Assembly (NCBI GenBank): GCA_963810905.1
Contig: CAWEPG010000002.1
Location: 744,001-808,000 of the forward strand
Source of the DNA: CAWBAT01 sp963810905
Lineage (GTDB): Bacteria; Acidobacteriota; Terriglobia; Versatilivoradales; Versatilivoraceae
Length of the DNA: 64,000 nt
Direction of reading: 5' to 3'
Shown: one piece after another, positions 34,019 through 41,922 of the stretch
Layout of the letters: the number at the start of each line of letters is the position of its first letter
How positions within the stretch are numbered: position 1 is the first letter of the stretch
Translations under genes and position numbers: made by a program
Notes under the pieces: generated by a model
The model's database searches: none
What the model was told of the DNA's origin: nothing
Seen by the model: the letters and a program-made list of their open reading frames with translations, nothing else

Positions 34019-34957
34019 ATGGATCAAAAACCCCTCTCCACGCTCGAATACTACGATTTACAGAGCGATTCCTATGATCAAATGATTTCGTGGCCCAGTC
34101 GTATTGCCACGGAAGGCGTTTTCTTCAAAAAACTTGTAAACGATTATAAATTAAAGAGTTCTCTTGATGTTGGCTGTAGCACAGGTTTCCAAGTGATTAT
34201 GTTTCGCAGGCTGGGCCTGGATGCGGTAGGGATCGACGCCAGTCCCAGAATGATTGAAAAAGCTCGAGCAAATTCAGTCACTTGCGGTGTTACAGTCGAA
34301 TTCATCTTGGGTGATTTCATGGCTATGTCGAAGCGATTCTCGGAGGGTTTCGACATTATTACATTCTTAGGGGATACATCCTCAGTGTTGAAATCGAACA
34401 AGGAGATTAAGAAGACCTTCCAGGAAATTTATAAGTGTTTAAATCCAGGTGGCTTATTTGTTTTGCAAACGAGGAATTACGACCACATCCTCAAGAATCG
34501 CATGCGGTTTATTCCCCCTACTTTCTCTCGTAATGGCTCTGAAGAGACTCTCTTCTTCCGCTTGCTTGACTATGGGCCAAAATCAGTCAACCTAAATCTT
34601 GTAAAATATCATTGGCATGAGAATCGATGGGAGACAACAGTTCAGACTACAGCCATTCATCCTCACTTCAAGAAAGAAATTGAGAAACCACTCAAATCAT
34701 TGGGATTCAGTAAGATATCTTGTTATCGAAATTTCAATTTTGAGGATTACGACCCGAATGGGCAGGACTTGATCATTGTGGCTGAAAAGAAGGGAGTTCT
34801 GAAAGGGAGAACGATTTCTGCCAGATCTGAAAAGCCGAAGAAGGAAACTGCCTTACCCAAGACCACTCGTCCAAAGATCTCTAAAGAGAAGGTTTCCCAG
34901 AAGAAAGGCCCTCACACCGCTCGGAAAAGAGGAAGACCACCAAAAGGCTCGCGTTAA
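34019..34957 (+). CDS. SAM-dependent methyltransferase with AT-hook-like basic tail
   Basis: Class I methyltransferase: SLDVGCSTGFQVIMF (SAM loop), VGIDASPRMIEKAR (motif II) and LNPGGLFVLQT (post-IV). 312 residues from ATG 34019 (MDQKPLSTLEYYD); the upstream open frame is not protein-like. After about residue 250 the protein turns into a Lys/Pro/Arg tail ending in ARKRGRPPKGSR, with the R-G-R-P core of an AT-hook. The tail suggests nucleic-acid contact; the substrate is unknown. Single gene between the CDP-alcohol and a small minus-strand gene. Confidence 0.82.
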   Translation: MDQKPLSTLEYYDLQSDSYDQMISWPSRIATEGVFFKKLVNDYKLKSSLDVGCSTGFQVIMFRRLGLDAVGIDASPRMIEKARANSVTCGVTVEFILGDFMAMSKRFSEGFDIITFLGDTSSVLKSNKEIKKTFQEIYKCLNPGGLFVLQTRNYDHILKNRMRFIPPTFSRNGSEETLFFRLLDYGPKSVNLNLVKYHWHENRWETTVQTTAIHPHFKKEIEKPLKSLGFSKISCYRNFNFEDYDPNGQDLIIVAEKKGVLKGRTISARSEKPKKETALPKTTRPKISKEKVSQKKGPHTARKRGRPPKGSR

Positions 34958-35008
34958 CGTCTTTAGGTTCCAGCCCAAACATCCATTCAGCCTCTAATAA
35001 AATCCAAG

Positions 35009-35224
35009 CTAGACGTGTTCAGCCGTGGTAAATCCCTGTAACTCCTCTCCATTCTCCGTCTTAAGTATTTTTGCCCTTTTGTTGGATGGATTGGATGCCT
35101 GGTTAACAGGTCTAAGGACTGCAACAGAAGCCAGAACATCTTTGTAAAGAGATGTAACGACGAAAACTTCTCCTGAGTCTTCATTCTTCCACATCTGGCC
35201 TATTGTAACTTTCTTAATATTCAT
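35009..35224 (-). CDS. Small hypothetical protein
   Basis: 71 residues, MNIKKVTIGQMWKNEDSGEVF..., with alternating hydrophobic strands (VFVVTSLYKDVLASVAVLRPV) suggesting a small all-beta fold. It ends GEELQGFTTAEHV. No family recognised and no clear Shine-Dalgarno, so it rests on length and plausible composition. It lies 52 bases beyond the convergent methyltransferase gene. Confidence 0.45.
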   Translation of the reverse strand: MNIKKVTIGQMWKNEDSGEVFVVTSLYKDVLASVAVLRPVNQASNPSNKRAKILKTENGEELQGFTTAEHV

Positions 35225-35565
35225 CAGAAAATGGCGATTGAGTTATTTCATTTAGCTTTGGATTAAAGTTGGCGGAAGATCCTTCTGCTGTCATTCAATA
35301 GAATCGGATAAGGATGCCCTTTGATTAGTGTTTTTTTAAAGTTCCTGTAGGAGCTTGCAAATATTGATACAACCTTGCCCCAGTTCTGCATCTCTAATTT
35401 AGCGGATAGCAAGCATTCATGCTTTCCAAGAGACATCTGGGTCTGACCTTGGCCGCATCAGAATGAACAGACCAAGAATCACTAGTTTAAAATAAGATGC
35501 GGTGCTAGTATCAGAAGTAGATAAATCCGGTTTGAGTTGCAGGAGTGGATTAAGGAGTAGACTTC
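35225..35565. other. Intergenic upstream of the M48 protease, no gene recognised
   Basis: 341 AT-rich bases containing a long T/A tract (GTTTTTTTAAAG at about 35330). No tRNA, hairpin terminator or repeat was found. The promoter of the protease gene is expected here. Confidence 0.4.
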
Positions 35566-36585
35566 ATGAAGACGTGGAAAACACTAGTCGTGCTTGTTCT
35601 CTTGTATGTTCTCTGCCTTTCTCCGAGCAATTTCTTGCTCTTTGCCGACAGCCAGAAAAAGAACTCGGATGTGGACGAGATCGGGAATCGCAACATAAAC
35701 AAGGGAAACTTGAACATGATCTCAATTGAAAAAGAGATCGCCTTGGGTAAATCTTTGGCCCAGGAAGTGGAAAAGTCTGTCAAACTCTTAAACGATCCCG
35801 AGATCAACGAATACGTCAACCGTGTGGGTCAGAACCTCGTTCGTAATTCCGACGCAAAGGTCCCTTTCACGATAAAAGTGGTGGACTCCGATGAGATCAA
35901 TGCCTTTGCACTTCCCGGAGGGTTTTTCTATGTCAACTCGGGATTGGTTACCGCTGCGGATGAGGAATCGGAACTTGCCGGAGTCATGGCACATGAAATT
36001 GCTCATGTGGCCGCTCGCCATGGTACTGAGCAGTATACAAAGGCAACAATCGCTCAGTATGCGACTATTCCCTTGATCTTCATGGGTGGGGGATTGGGTT
36101 ACGGACTTTACCAGGCCGCAGGATTTTTGATTCCCTTGAAGTTCCTGCAATTCAGCCGCTCTGCCGAAACAGAAGCGGATTACCTTGGCCTGGAATACAT
36201 GTACAAGACCGGCTATGATCCTACGGCATTTGTTTCCTTTTTCGAAAAGATCCAGGCTCAAGAGAAGAAGAAGCCGGGAAAGCTGGCCGTAGCGTTTTCG
36301 ACTCATCCTCCAACTCAGGACCGAATTGAGAAGACTCAAGCGAATATCGCAAGTGTCCTTCCCAACCGGGATCAGTACATTATCAACACCTCGGAATTTG
36401 ACTCGATCAAGGGCAAGCTCATTGCTATGGAGAACCGGAAAAAACCTGCCGACGGCGAAAAATCGAATAAACCTACCTTAAAACGCAGGACGAGCGGGCA
36501 GACTGATGATGCCTCCGATGAACCGGCAACAACGACTACCGATACTGGAGATGATCGTCCGACACTGAAACGACGGACTGATTAA
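35566..36585 (+). CDS. M48 family zinc metalloprotease, secreted
   Basis: 339 residues with an N-terminal signal peptide (TWKTLVVLVLLYVLCLSPS). Catalytic site VMAHEIAHVAARHG (H-E-x-x-H) and third ligand in RSAETEADYLGLEYM; the GFFYVNSGLVTAADEESELAG stretch just before (residues 120-140) is typical of BepA/LoiP-like periplasmic proteases that monitor outer-membrane proteins. The tail after residue 290 is polar and contains PTLKRRT twice. AAGGAG 9 bases before ATG 35566. A strong terminator follows. Role as outer-membrane quality-control protease is an inference. Confidence 0.9.
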   Translation: MKTWKTLVVLVLLYVLCLSPSNFLLFADSQKKNSDVDEIGNRNINKGNLNMISIEKEIALGKSLAQEVEKSVKLLNDPEINEYVNRVGQNLVRNSDAKVPFTIKVVDSDEINAFALPGGFFYVNSGLVTAADEESELAGVMAHEIAHVAARHGTEQYTKATIAQYATIPLIFMGGGLGYGLYQAAGFLIPLKFLQFSRSAETEADYLGLEYMYKTGYDPTAFVSFFEKIQAQEKKKPGKLAVAFSTHPPTQDRIEKTQANIASVLPNRDQYIINTSEFDSIKGKLIAMENRKKPADGEKSNKPTLKRRTSGQTDDASDEPATTTTDTGDDRPTLKRRTD

Positions 36586-36613
36586 GAATTACAATTGCAC
36601 GGTAAACAGAAAA

Positions 36614-36642
36614 AGGCAGCCACTTTGGCTGCCTTTTTTTTT
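36614..36642. terminator. Strong terminator, probably bidirectional
   Basis: AGGCAGCCA (36614-36622), loop CTT, TGGCTGCCT (36626-36634), then nine T (36634-36642). It ends the M48 protease transcript. An A-run on the left side (36610-36614) gives a shorter T-run for the minus-strand DUF507 genes that converge here. Confidence 0.9.
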
Positions 36643-36669
36643 CTCATTCCGTACCTTATTACGAACAGA

Positions 36670-36939
36670 CTACAGTTTCTTCACCTCTTCCGTGTAATAC
36701 TTTCTATAGAGAATTTCCCACTCCAAGCTGCCCTCCGGAACACTTTTCTTCATCGACTCGATCTTTCTCTTAGCTTCCTTGTCAATCGCCTCTTCTTTTT
36801 TGAGTTCTTCGTTAATAATCTTAACAATTTCAAGTCGGATGGTGTTCCGATCTTCGACGAACTCAACGTCATCTAGCTTGACGAGTTCCTCCGTGACGAG
36901 ATGTGAAAGTCGATTGATTTTTTCGCGAGAAAGTCGCAT
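36670..36939 (-). CDS. DUF507 family protein (downstream copy)
   Basis: 89 residues, MRLSREKINRLSHLVTEELV, then EIVKIINEELKKEEAID and KKSVPEGSLEWEILYRKYYTEE. Matches the DUF507 pattern (helical, N-terminal M-R-L-S, conserved P-E-G-S-x-E-W). Function unknown; the family is found mainly in Acidobacteriota, Aquificota and deltaproteobacterial lineages, usually as two genes in tandem as here. Gap to the upstream copy is 6 bases. Confidence 0.88.
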   Translation of the reverse strand: MRLSREKINRLSHLVTEELVKLDDVEFVEDRNTIRLEIVKIINEELKKEEAIDKEAKRKIESMKKSVPEGSLEWEILYRKYYTEEVKKL

Positions 36940-36945
36940 CCGAGT

Positions 36946-37224
36946 CTACAGAATTACTTTCTTTTCCTTGATTAATTTGTTCTTAACGGCCTTAAACATT
37001 TCCTGATAGGAAATTCCCGTCCTTCTCATTTCGTCGGCATAATCCTTCAGGATGCCTCGAACTTCTTCATTAACCTTGTCTTCCTGAGACATCTCTTCCT
37101 CTAGAACAGACAAGACCTGTTCCTGTAACGAAGCCGGTGTTCTAAACTCAATCATTTCTCTCTTGATCAGTTGATCAACGATTCTTTTGGAAAGATATAG
37201 AATGAATTCTTTCTGCAGGCTCAT
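36946..37224 (-). CDS. DUF507 family protein (upstream copy)
   Basis: 92 residues, entirely helical. EFILYLSKRIVDQLIKREMIE, QEQVLSVLEEEMSQEDKVNEEVR and the C-terminal GISYQEMFKAVKNKL match the companion subtype of DUF507. With the next gene it forms a two-gene unit, possibly a heteromeric complex (inference). The tRNA-Asp gene ends 19 bases upstream, so tRNA-Val, tRNA-Asp and the DUF507 genes may be one transcription unit on the minus strand. Confidence 0.86.
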   Translation of the reverse strand: MSLQKEFILYLSKRIVDQLIKREMIEFRTPASLQEQVLSVLEEEMSQEDKVNEEVRGILKDYADEMRRTGISYQEMFKAVKNKLIKEKKVIL

Positions 37225-37242
37225 TTTCGGTGGGAAACTTTT

Positions 37243-37319
37243 TGGCGGGGCCGACGGGACTCGAACCCGCGACCTCTGACGTGACAGGCCAGCGTTCTAA
37301 CCAGCTGAACTACGACCCC
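37243..37319 (-). tRNA. tRNA-Asp (GTC)
   Basis: Folds as a complete cloverleaf of 77 bases including an encoded CCA. Acceptor GGGGTCG/CGGCCCC, anticodon loop CTGTCAC with anticodon GTC, T-loop TTCGAGT. It is 18 bases downstream of tRNA-Val on the same strand. Confidence 0.97.
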
Positions 37320-37337
37320 GCAATTTTCGGTTAGCAA

Positions 37338-37413
37338 TGGTGGGCGGTACTGGGATCGAACCAGTGACCCCATCCTTGTAAGGGATGTGCTCTCCCAGCT
37401 GAGCTAACCGCCC
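37338..37413 (-). tRNA. tRNA-Val (TAC)
   Basis: 76 bases including an encoded CCA. Acceptor GGGCGGT/ACCGCCC, anticodon loop CTTACAA with anticodon TAC, T-loop TTCGATC. Preceded by a consensus-like promoter at 37448-37477; followed by tRNA-Asp. Confidence 0.97.
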
Positions 37414-37447
37414 TAGGAGGAGCACCTTCCTGATTGATTCGCAAAGG

Positions 37448-37477
37448 AATATACACTGCCCACCTTTAGAGTGTCAA
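37448..37477 (-). promoter_or_regulatory. Predicted sigma-70-like promoter of the tRNA-Val/tRNA-Asp unit
   Basis: On the minus strand TTGACA (complement of 37472-37477), 18-base spacer, TATATT (complement of 37448-37453). The tRNA-Val 5' end lies 35 bases downstream. The boxes and spacing are identical to the predicted pgk promoter. Confidence 0.72.
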
Positions 37478-37934
37478 GGAGAAAGGCCGATGGGAAGCCG
37501 CTCAGCAAGCACCGTAACCCCTGATTACAAGAGGACTCGAAGGGTTTACTTTTCACGATTTCGACTCGACCATTCAATTCACAGAATCCCGTGCTAGTCG
37601 TCGCCTCGTTTAGAATCGTGGCCGTCAGAGTTATAATATTTCAACTGAACCACCTGGCCTGCCTAGTGACAAGGAACCTTTTATGCCTAATCAACTGGCG
37701 CGGGTTGATCATTCGACAATTTGTTGGGTCTCGCCTAACTGCCAAACGAGTAAGAATACTTCCTCACCACTCTAAACTTCAGGCTCTTACGGAAGCAGCA
37801 CGTCGCAGATATTGCCGAGTTGATTTTTGACTCTACTGTTTTTTGAGACCTGTAAGGAGAGAAGCCGCGGACCCGGAAATCGGGTCCGCGCTTACATGAG
37901 AAGGCTTGCAACGGAAGAGCAATAAGAAATTAAT
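37478..37934. other. Intergenic between the tRNAs and the island, with a 10-bp hairpin
   Basis: No convincing gene. A perfect hairpin CGCGGACCCG-GAAAT-CGGGTCCGCG lies at 37866-37890 without a T-run. A 79-codon open frame around 37591-37830 has no recognisable features. Confidence 0.5.
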
Positions 37935-37958
37935 TGGTGCGGAAGGCGGGACTTGAAC
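37935..37958. repeat. Putative attachment site: copy of the tRNA-Leu 3' end
   Basis: These 24 bases are identical, in the same orientation, to 44564-44587, the 3' end of tRNA-Leu(GAG) from the CCA through the T-loop. The match stops abruptly at both ends. There is no tRNA here, only the 3' fragment. Direct repeats of a tRNA 3' end are the usual footprint of tyrosine-recombinase integration. Confidence 0.85.
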
Positions 37959-38077
37959 TTTTCCAGCTCATTGATAACAGTTAAGTTGTTGATTTCACGA
38001 ATAGGTAGAAACGCTAGAATTGATAGAAAAGCCAGTTGTACACACGTATTACACGCGCAGAATAGATTGGGAATCTG

Positions 38078-38812
38078 CTAATTATTTGTCAGCGGGCCGA
38101 ACTCCAATATTTCTAAGTCGTCATCCGCCAAGATTTCCCAATTTCCGCACTGGGAACTGCATATGTGATTATTAGAGAGCTTATTATCTGCGAAAGCTTT
38201 TGCTTCTTGATTACCTGACTTCGTAAAACCCATTACAGCAGTGCCTGGAGAGAATAATATGTCAACAGTCCAATTACCGTTGTCTTTTTCACGGATGATT
38301 GCCTTGCTTTGGTTTGAGTGGCGGCGTATCTCTGGGGGAGCGTTCAGGCTCTCCAATTCGGAAATCAGATCTTTTATCTGCGTTTTAATATTGGCATAAC
38401 ACACTTGATTTGTTGCAATGTTCTCGAGGTCTGACTGAGACAATTTTTCCGTACGCATCTTAAGCTTCCAGTCATAGACCAAATCGTCCTTCATCAACTC
38501 TACATTTTGATTCGCTGTTGGCTTATTTGAATTAAGAGATTTAAATAAGTATTTCACGATGCATTGACCATAGTCTGCGTCATTCTCAATTTCAATGAAA
38601 TGGCCCTTTTTAATTTTGGAGATAAAATCTTGGAGTGTAGAGAAGATTTCCTCTGGCGCATTGATTTTCAAGCCATATTTCCCCAATTCTGGCATCCTCC
38701 ACACTAAATCCGGCCTAGCTTCTACAAAATCATCGATCTTTTTAACTTGATCTCCATCCAACAAATCTTTGTCCTGATCATAAACCCAGAATACCGCTCT
38801 TTTTTCACTCAT
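38078..38812 (-). CDS. Hypothetical protein with C-terminal CGNWEI domain
   Basis: 244 residues, no family recognised. The N-terminal half (MSEKRAVFWVYDQDKDLLDGD) is mixed alpha/beta; a helical middle (residues 130-165) precedes a C-terminal domain of about 80 residues with RRHSNQSKAIIREKD, SPGTAVMGFT, AKAFADNKLS, then H-x-C-x-S-x-C-G-N-W-E-I and LEILEFGP. The same C-terminal domain, start codon context and first four residues recur in the next gene. No signal peptide or membrane helix. It lies inside the putative island; AT-rich compared with flanking core genes. Confidence 0.72.
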   Translation of the reverse strand: MSEKRAVFWVYDQDKDLLDGDQVKKIDDFVEARPDLVWRMPELGKYGLKINAPEEIFSTLQDFISKIKKGHFIEIENDADYGQCIVKYLFKSLNSNKPTANQNVELMKDDLVYDWKLKMRTEKLSQSDLENIATNQVCYANIKTQIKDLISELESLNAPPEIRRHSNQSKAIIREKDNGNWTVDILFSPGTAVMGFTKSGNQEAKAFADNKLSNNHICSSQCGNWEILADDDLEILEFGPLTNN

Positions 38813-38904
38813 TGGATTCTTCCGCTCCTTTTATCCTAGGGATTAGAAGGGTTTATTGAGGAAAGTATAACAGTACAGGGTAGAAGGAGGAAGTGATGCA
38901 AAGT

Positions 38905-39171
38905 TTATGGGCCGAACTCCAATATCTCAGATGCGTTCCCCGTGAAGATCTCCCAATTTCCGCATAGGGAACAGCAAGAATGATATTTGGAAAGCTCATT
39001 ATCTGCAAAATCTTTGGCCCCTTTTTTAGTTGGTTGTGTGAATTCAAATATGGCATTAGTTGGAGAGATTAATAGACCTACAGACCAGCTACAATCATCT
39101 TTTTTACGAATGATTGCTTTGCTACCGTACGAGTGGAGCCGTATCTCGGCTGTGGCTTCTTTTTCACTCAT
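38905..39171 (-). CDS. Hypothetical protein, short paralogue with the CGNWEI domain
   Basis: 88 residues: MSEK followed almost at once by the domain seen at the end of the previous gene (IRLHSYGSKAIIRKKDD, SPTNAIFEFT, AKDFADNELS, H-x-C-x-S-x-C-G-N-W-E-I, SEILEFGP). The DNA upstream of both ATGs (CTTTTTCACTCATT on the plus strand) is also alike. It looks like a tandem duplicate in which the central 160 residues were deleted, or the ancestral form before an insertion. Function unknown. Confidence 0.68.
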   Translation of the reverse strand: MSEKEATAEIRLHSYGSKAIIRKKDDCSWSVGLLISPTNAIFEFTQPTKKGAKDFADNELSKYHSCCSLCGNWEIFTGNASEILEFGP

Positions 39172-39251
39172 TAGGTTCCTCTTCTCCTTTCATTCTCAGG
39201 ATTGGAAGTGATTTGTTGCGGAAGAGCCTTGGCATGGAATCGCCAGGGTAT

Positions 39252-39509
39252 TTAGTTCTGTAATGAGCCTATTCTTGTACCAAGTTTCAAACGTCCGTTT
39301 TCATCGTGAATCATGCCTTCGTATTGGAGCTGACCTACGTGTTCTTTGATCCTCTCCTCAGGGATCCAGTGTAATTTCACTAACAAGAAATCCAAATGAA
39401 TGCCCCGAGGGCCAAAATTGCTGATTATTTCAAATACCATTCGCTTTTCTCGATCACCTTCAAGTTCTCGCTTTTTGTTAAACGAGCTTAAGAAATTTTT
39501 CCAAAACAC
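39252..39509 (-). CDS. Small hypothetical protein, possible winged helix
   Basis: 85 residues. MVFEIISNFGPRGIHLDFLL, then IPEERIKEHVGQLQYEGMIHD and NGRLKLG resemble a helix-turn-helix followed by a wing (short strands with E-G-M-I and G-R-L-K-L). That would make it a small regulator, but it is pattern reading only; no family recognised. Inside the putative island. Confidence 0.5.
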   Translation of the reverse strand: MFWKNFLSSFNKKRELEGDREKRMVFEIISNFGPRGIHLDFLLVKLHWIPEERIKEHVGQLQYEGMIHDENGRLKLGTRIGSLQN

Positions 39510-40129
39510 GTGACTACTTGATTGAAGGTCTCATGGGTTTACCAAAGAAAAGAATGCATGATTAGTGTCAAAAAACGAGTCTACCAGTAATAGGACTGGT
39601 CTCTAACTAAAATGCCGAATATGGCAATAAAATATTACCATTTAATGGCCCAAAATAAATCCGATATTTTTTACGAATTTGGCATTATTTTTCATTCCCT
39701 TCATGTCAGGCGGAAAGGTAAAGATTAGTTGGTCAGACAGGCTTAGGGTCGATTCTTTGCGGTTCTATACTTTTCTGCGGAAATTGTTACGCGGTGTAAC
39801 ATCGATGAGAAGCATGACAGACTCTCTATTTATCCGATCTACTCAAATGAGAACTCTTACAGATCGGGCATCTCTTTGCGTAGAAGGGAAACTGAAAAAG
39901 CCAAAGTCCAGAAGTCAATATTGTAAGTATGATTGTTCCAACCTCAATTTCGAGCTTGGCATTAACTAGTCTTTGGCACGGGTGACAATATAATCTTGCC
40001 ATGATCTTAAAGTGTTAGCGAAGAATTTTCCTCATCAGTCAAAACCAAGCTACAACGCCCTTATTAAGCCACTATCAAGCAAGTATTCAGTCATATTTCC
40101 CCACTCACAAGAATAGGACCATCGGCAAC
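39510..40129. other. Gene-poor AT-rich stretch inside the island
   Basis: About 620 bases. A 96-codon open frame at 39679-39969 has a composition (many Ser/Arg/Lys, no recognisable motif) that does not convince. A short hairpin ACCAGT-AATAGG-ACTGGT lies near 39583-39600. Nothing else was seen. Confidence 0.4.
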
Positions 40130-40339
40130 ATGGGCAGAAAAGCACATTATCTGATTTTCCTGATGGGCGTATGTTATTACACTAGCGTTCTATTAGGACC
40201 AACCTTTTTTCTGGGTGCCACCTCCAACGCTGACCAGACCCAGCAGAACGAAAAGGCGGCAGCCGAGGATAAACCATTGTGCTATCGGTGTCTTGTTAGC
40301 GAACAAAATCTGGTTTTGTCCTCGACATGTTTTGCTTAA
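40130..40339 (+). CDS. Possible short secreted peptide
   Basis: 69 residues. The N-terminus is Lys/Arg-charged with a hydrophobic stretch (YLIFLMGVCYYTSVLLGPTFF) like a signal peptide or anchor, then an acidic/Gln linker and CYRCL. Could be the start of a gene truncated by decay. No ribosome-binding site stands out. Weak call. Confidence 0.3.
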   Translation: MGRKAHYLIFLMGVCYYTSVLLGPTFFLGATSNADQTQQNEKAAAEDKPLCYRCLVSEQNLVLSSTCFA

Positions 40340-40392
40340 TCATTGAACCCTAAATTACCGATCAATTGAGATACGGAGAAGTTGTACTTCTT

Positions 40393-41922
40393 ATGGCAGA
40401 GTTAAAAGAGCTCATGCAACAAGCCAAATCCAGCTTGCAGGATTTGGACCTCCTTCTGCAAAAGATGAAGGACCTGGACACCGTATCGTCCGAGCAAATG
40501 GCACCCGGGCGAGAAGAGGTCCAAACTTACCTTGAAACGATTATCAAAGCGATTGAAGAATTGCCTGACCGTCTCGGTCAGAAAGCGACCCTTAAACAAT
40601 CAGAGAGCAGGAACATTCATCTTCAAATGGAGAAAGTTCGGGTAAAGATCGAACGCGCCATAGACGAGCTGAATGCGGTCCTCAAATGTAATCCTCTAGA
40701 ACTTAGCCAAACCCAGAGTCGGTGGCAAGAACACGATCTGAGTAACGAAGCCCCGGTTAGTGAATACTTAACTAAGGGTAAATTCCTTCTCCAAACCAAC
40801 CATTACGAGGACTGCCTTGAACTAATGACCCTTGCTTTGACTGAACATCCCGGGACTGAGGAAGTCCGAGAGTTAGCTATTGAGTGCCGAAGGCGAATGG
40901 AAGAGCAGCAACTCCAAGAAGAATTGGTCATTCATCTGGAGGACCTTAAGAAAGAAGCGATGGACCAGTTTGATAGGGAACAATTCCAGGAATGCGCTAA
41001 GACGTTTGCTTTTTTGTGTCAACTTGATCCCAATGATCGAGTTTTCCAGGACTACCTAAAATTGAGTCAGCAGGAGATGGAAAGTGTCGCTTTGCAGGGT
41101 GAAAACTCAGCACCCCAATTTACCACGCCAAACACATTGACAATTCCTGAGGCCTTATCGAGTTCGACCGGTTCAGAGATTGCTTCTTCTGAACCTTCTA
41201 TATCCAATAAAGAATTCGGCATTGCAGATCAGAACCAGGAGAAGAATGTTGAAGGTAATGATAACTCCTTAGTGAGTTCTCCCCAGGAAAAGATCTCTGA
41301 TGGAGATGCCGTTAAGCATTGGACTTCAACAGTAATTAACTGGAAAGCATCGTCCGCGATAGGTTTCCTGATCGCTCTTGCTCTAATTCTGGGCGCACTC
41401 AAGCTTCTGAAATCAGAAGCAAACTCGGGCGGCGCCATGATTGTTCAGTCCGAGCCTTCGGGTTCCACGGTTTTTGTTAATGGAGTCGTTCGCGGCCAAA
41501 CTCCTCTAATACTGCAGTCTCTCGAACCTGGAATTTATGAAATTCGAATCCAAAAGGACGGACATCTCTCCTATTCCAGCAGGATCACGCTTCAGAAAGA
41601 GGAACCTAGCTTGATTTCAGGGCGACTGGAAACTTGGCCAAGTCAACTGATCTCTGAAAATCCCCCCCCTTTAACTCTCAAATCTCTTTCTGCTGAGGGA
41701 AACCTCATTGATTCGCTTGAGGTATGTCAACGCATCCTGAAGCTCAATCCGAAGAATCGAGCAGTGAACAGTCTGAGAATGTCGATACGGAATCAGCTTC
41801 TTGAGCAGATTGACGAAACTGTGAACGGTAATCGTTGGAAAGAGGCTCAGGAGAGAATCAACGCATTGCTAAGAGTCTCTCCCGCTGATCAACGAAGCCC
41901 TGAAGCGGTTGAGACTTGTTAA
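40393..41922 (+). CDS. PEGA-domain membrane protein with coiled-coil/TPR-like arms, N-terminal part
   Basis: From ATG 40393 about 500 residues: an N-terminal helical region (residues 1-110), TPR-like helices around KGKFLLQTNHYEDCLELM and FDREQFQECAKTFAFLC, a low-complexity Ser/Glu linker, one membrane helix (SSAIGFLIALALILGALKLL, about residues 330-350) and an extracytoplasmic PEGA domain (IVQSEPSGSTVFVNGVVRG, PGIYEIRIQKDGH). After the PEGA domain new TPR-like helices begin; the frame then ends at 41922. The continuing helices are in the next frame. A TTG at 40366 would add nine residues. Sits inside the putative island. Confidence 0.75.
   Translation: MAELKELMQQAKSSLQDLDLLLQKMKDLDTVSSEQMAPGREEVQTYLETIIKAIEELPDRLGQKATLKQSESRNIHLQMEKVRVKIERAIDELNAVLKCNPLELSQTQSRWQEHDLSNEAPVSEYLTKGKFLLQTNHYEDCLELMTLALTEHPGTEEVRELAIECRRRMEEQQLQEELVIHLEDLKKEAMDQFDREQFQECAKTFAFLCQLDPNDRVFQDYLKLSQQEMESVALQGENSAPQFTTPNTLTIPEALSSSTGSEIASSEPSISNKEFGIADQNQEKNVEGNDNSLVSSPQEKISDGDAVKHWTSTVINWKASSAIGFLIALALILGALKLLKSEANSGGAMIVQSEPSGSTVFVNGVVRGQTPLILQSLEPGIYEIRIQKDGHLSYSSRITLQKEEPSLISGRLETWPSQLISENPPPLTLKSLSAEGNLIDSLEVCQRILKLNPKNRAVNSLRMSIRNQLLEQIDETVNGNRWKEAQERINALLRVSPADQRSPEAVETC

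Noticed and set aside
37591..37830. 79-codon open frame left of the island
   Set aside because: No ribosome site, no recognisable motif, composition unlike neighbours.
39679..39969. 96-codon open frame in the island
   Set aside because: Irregular composition, no start context, no homology pattern; kept as gene-free sequence.
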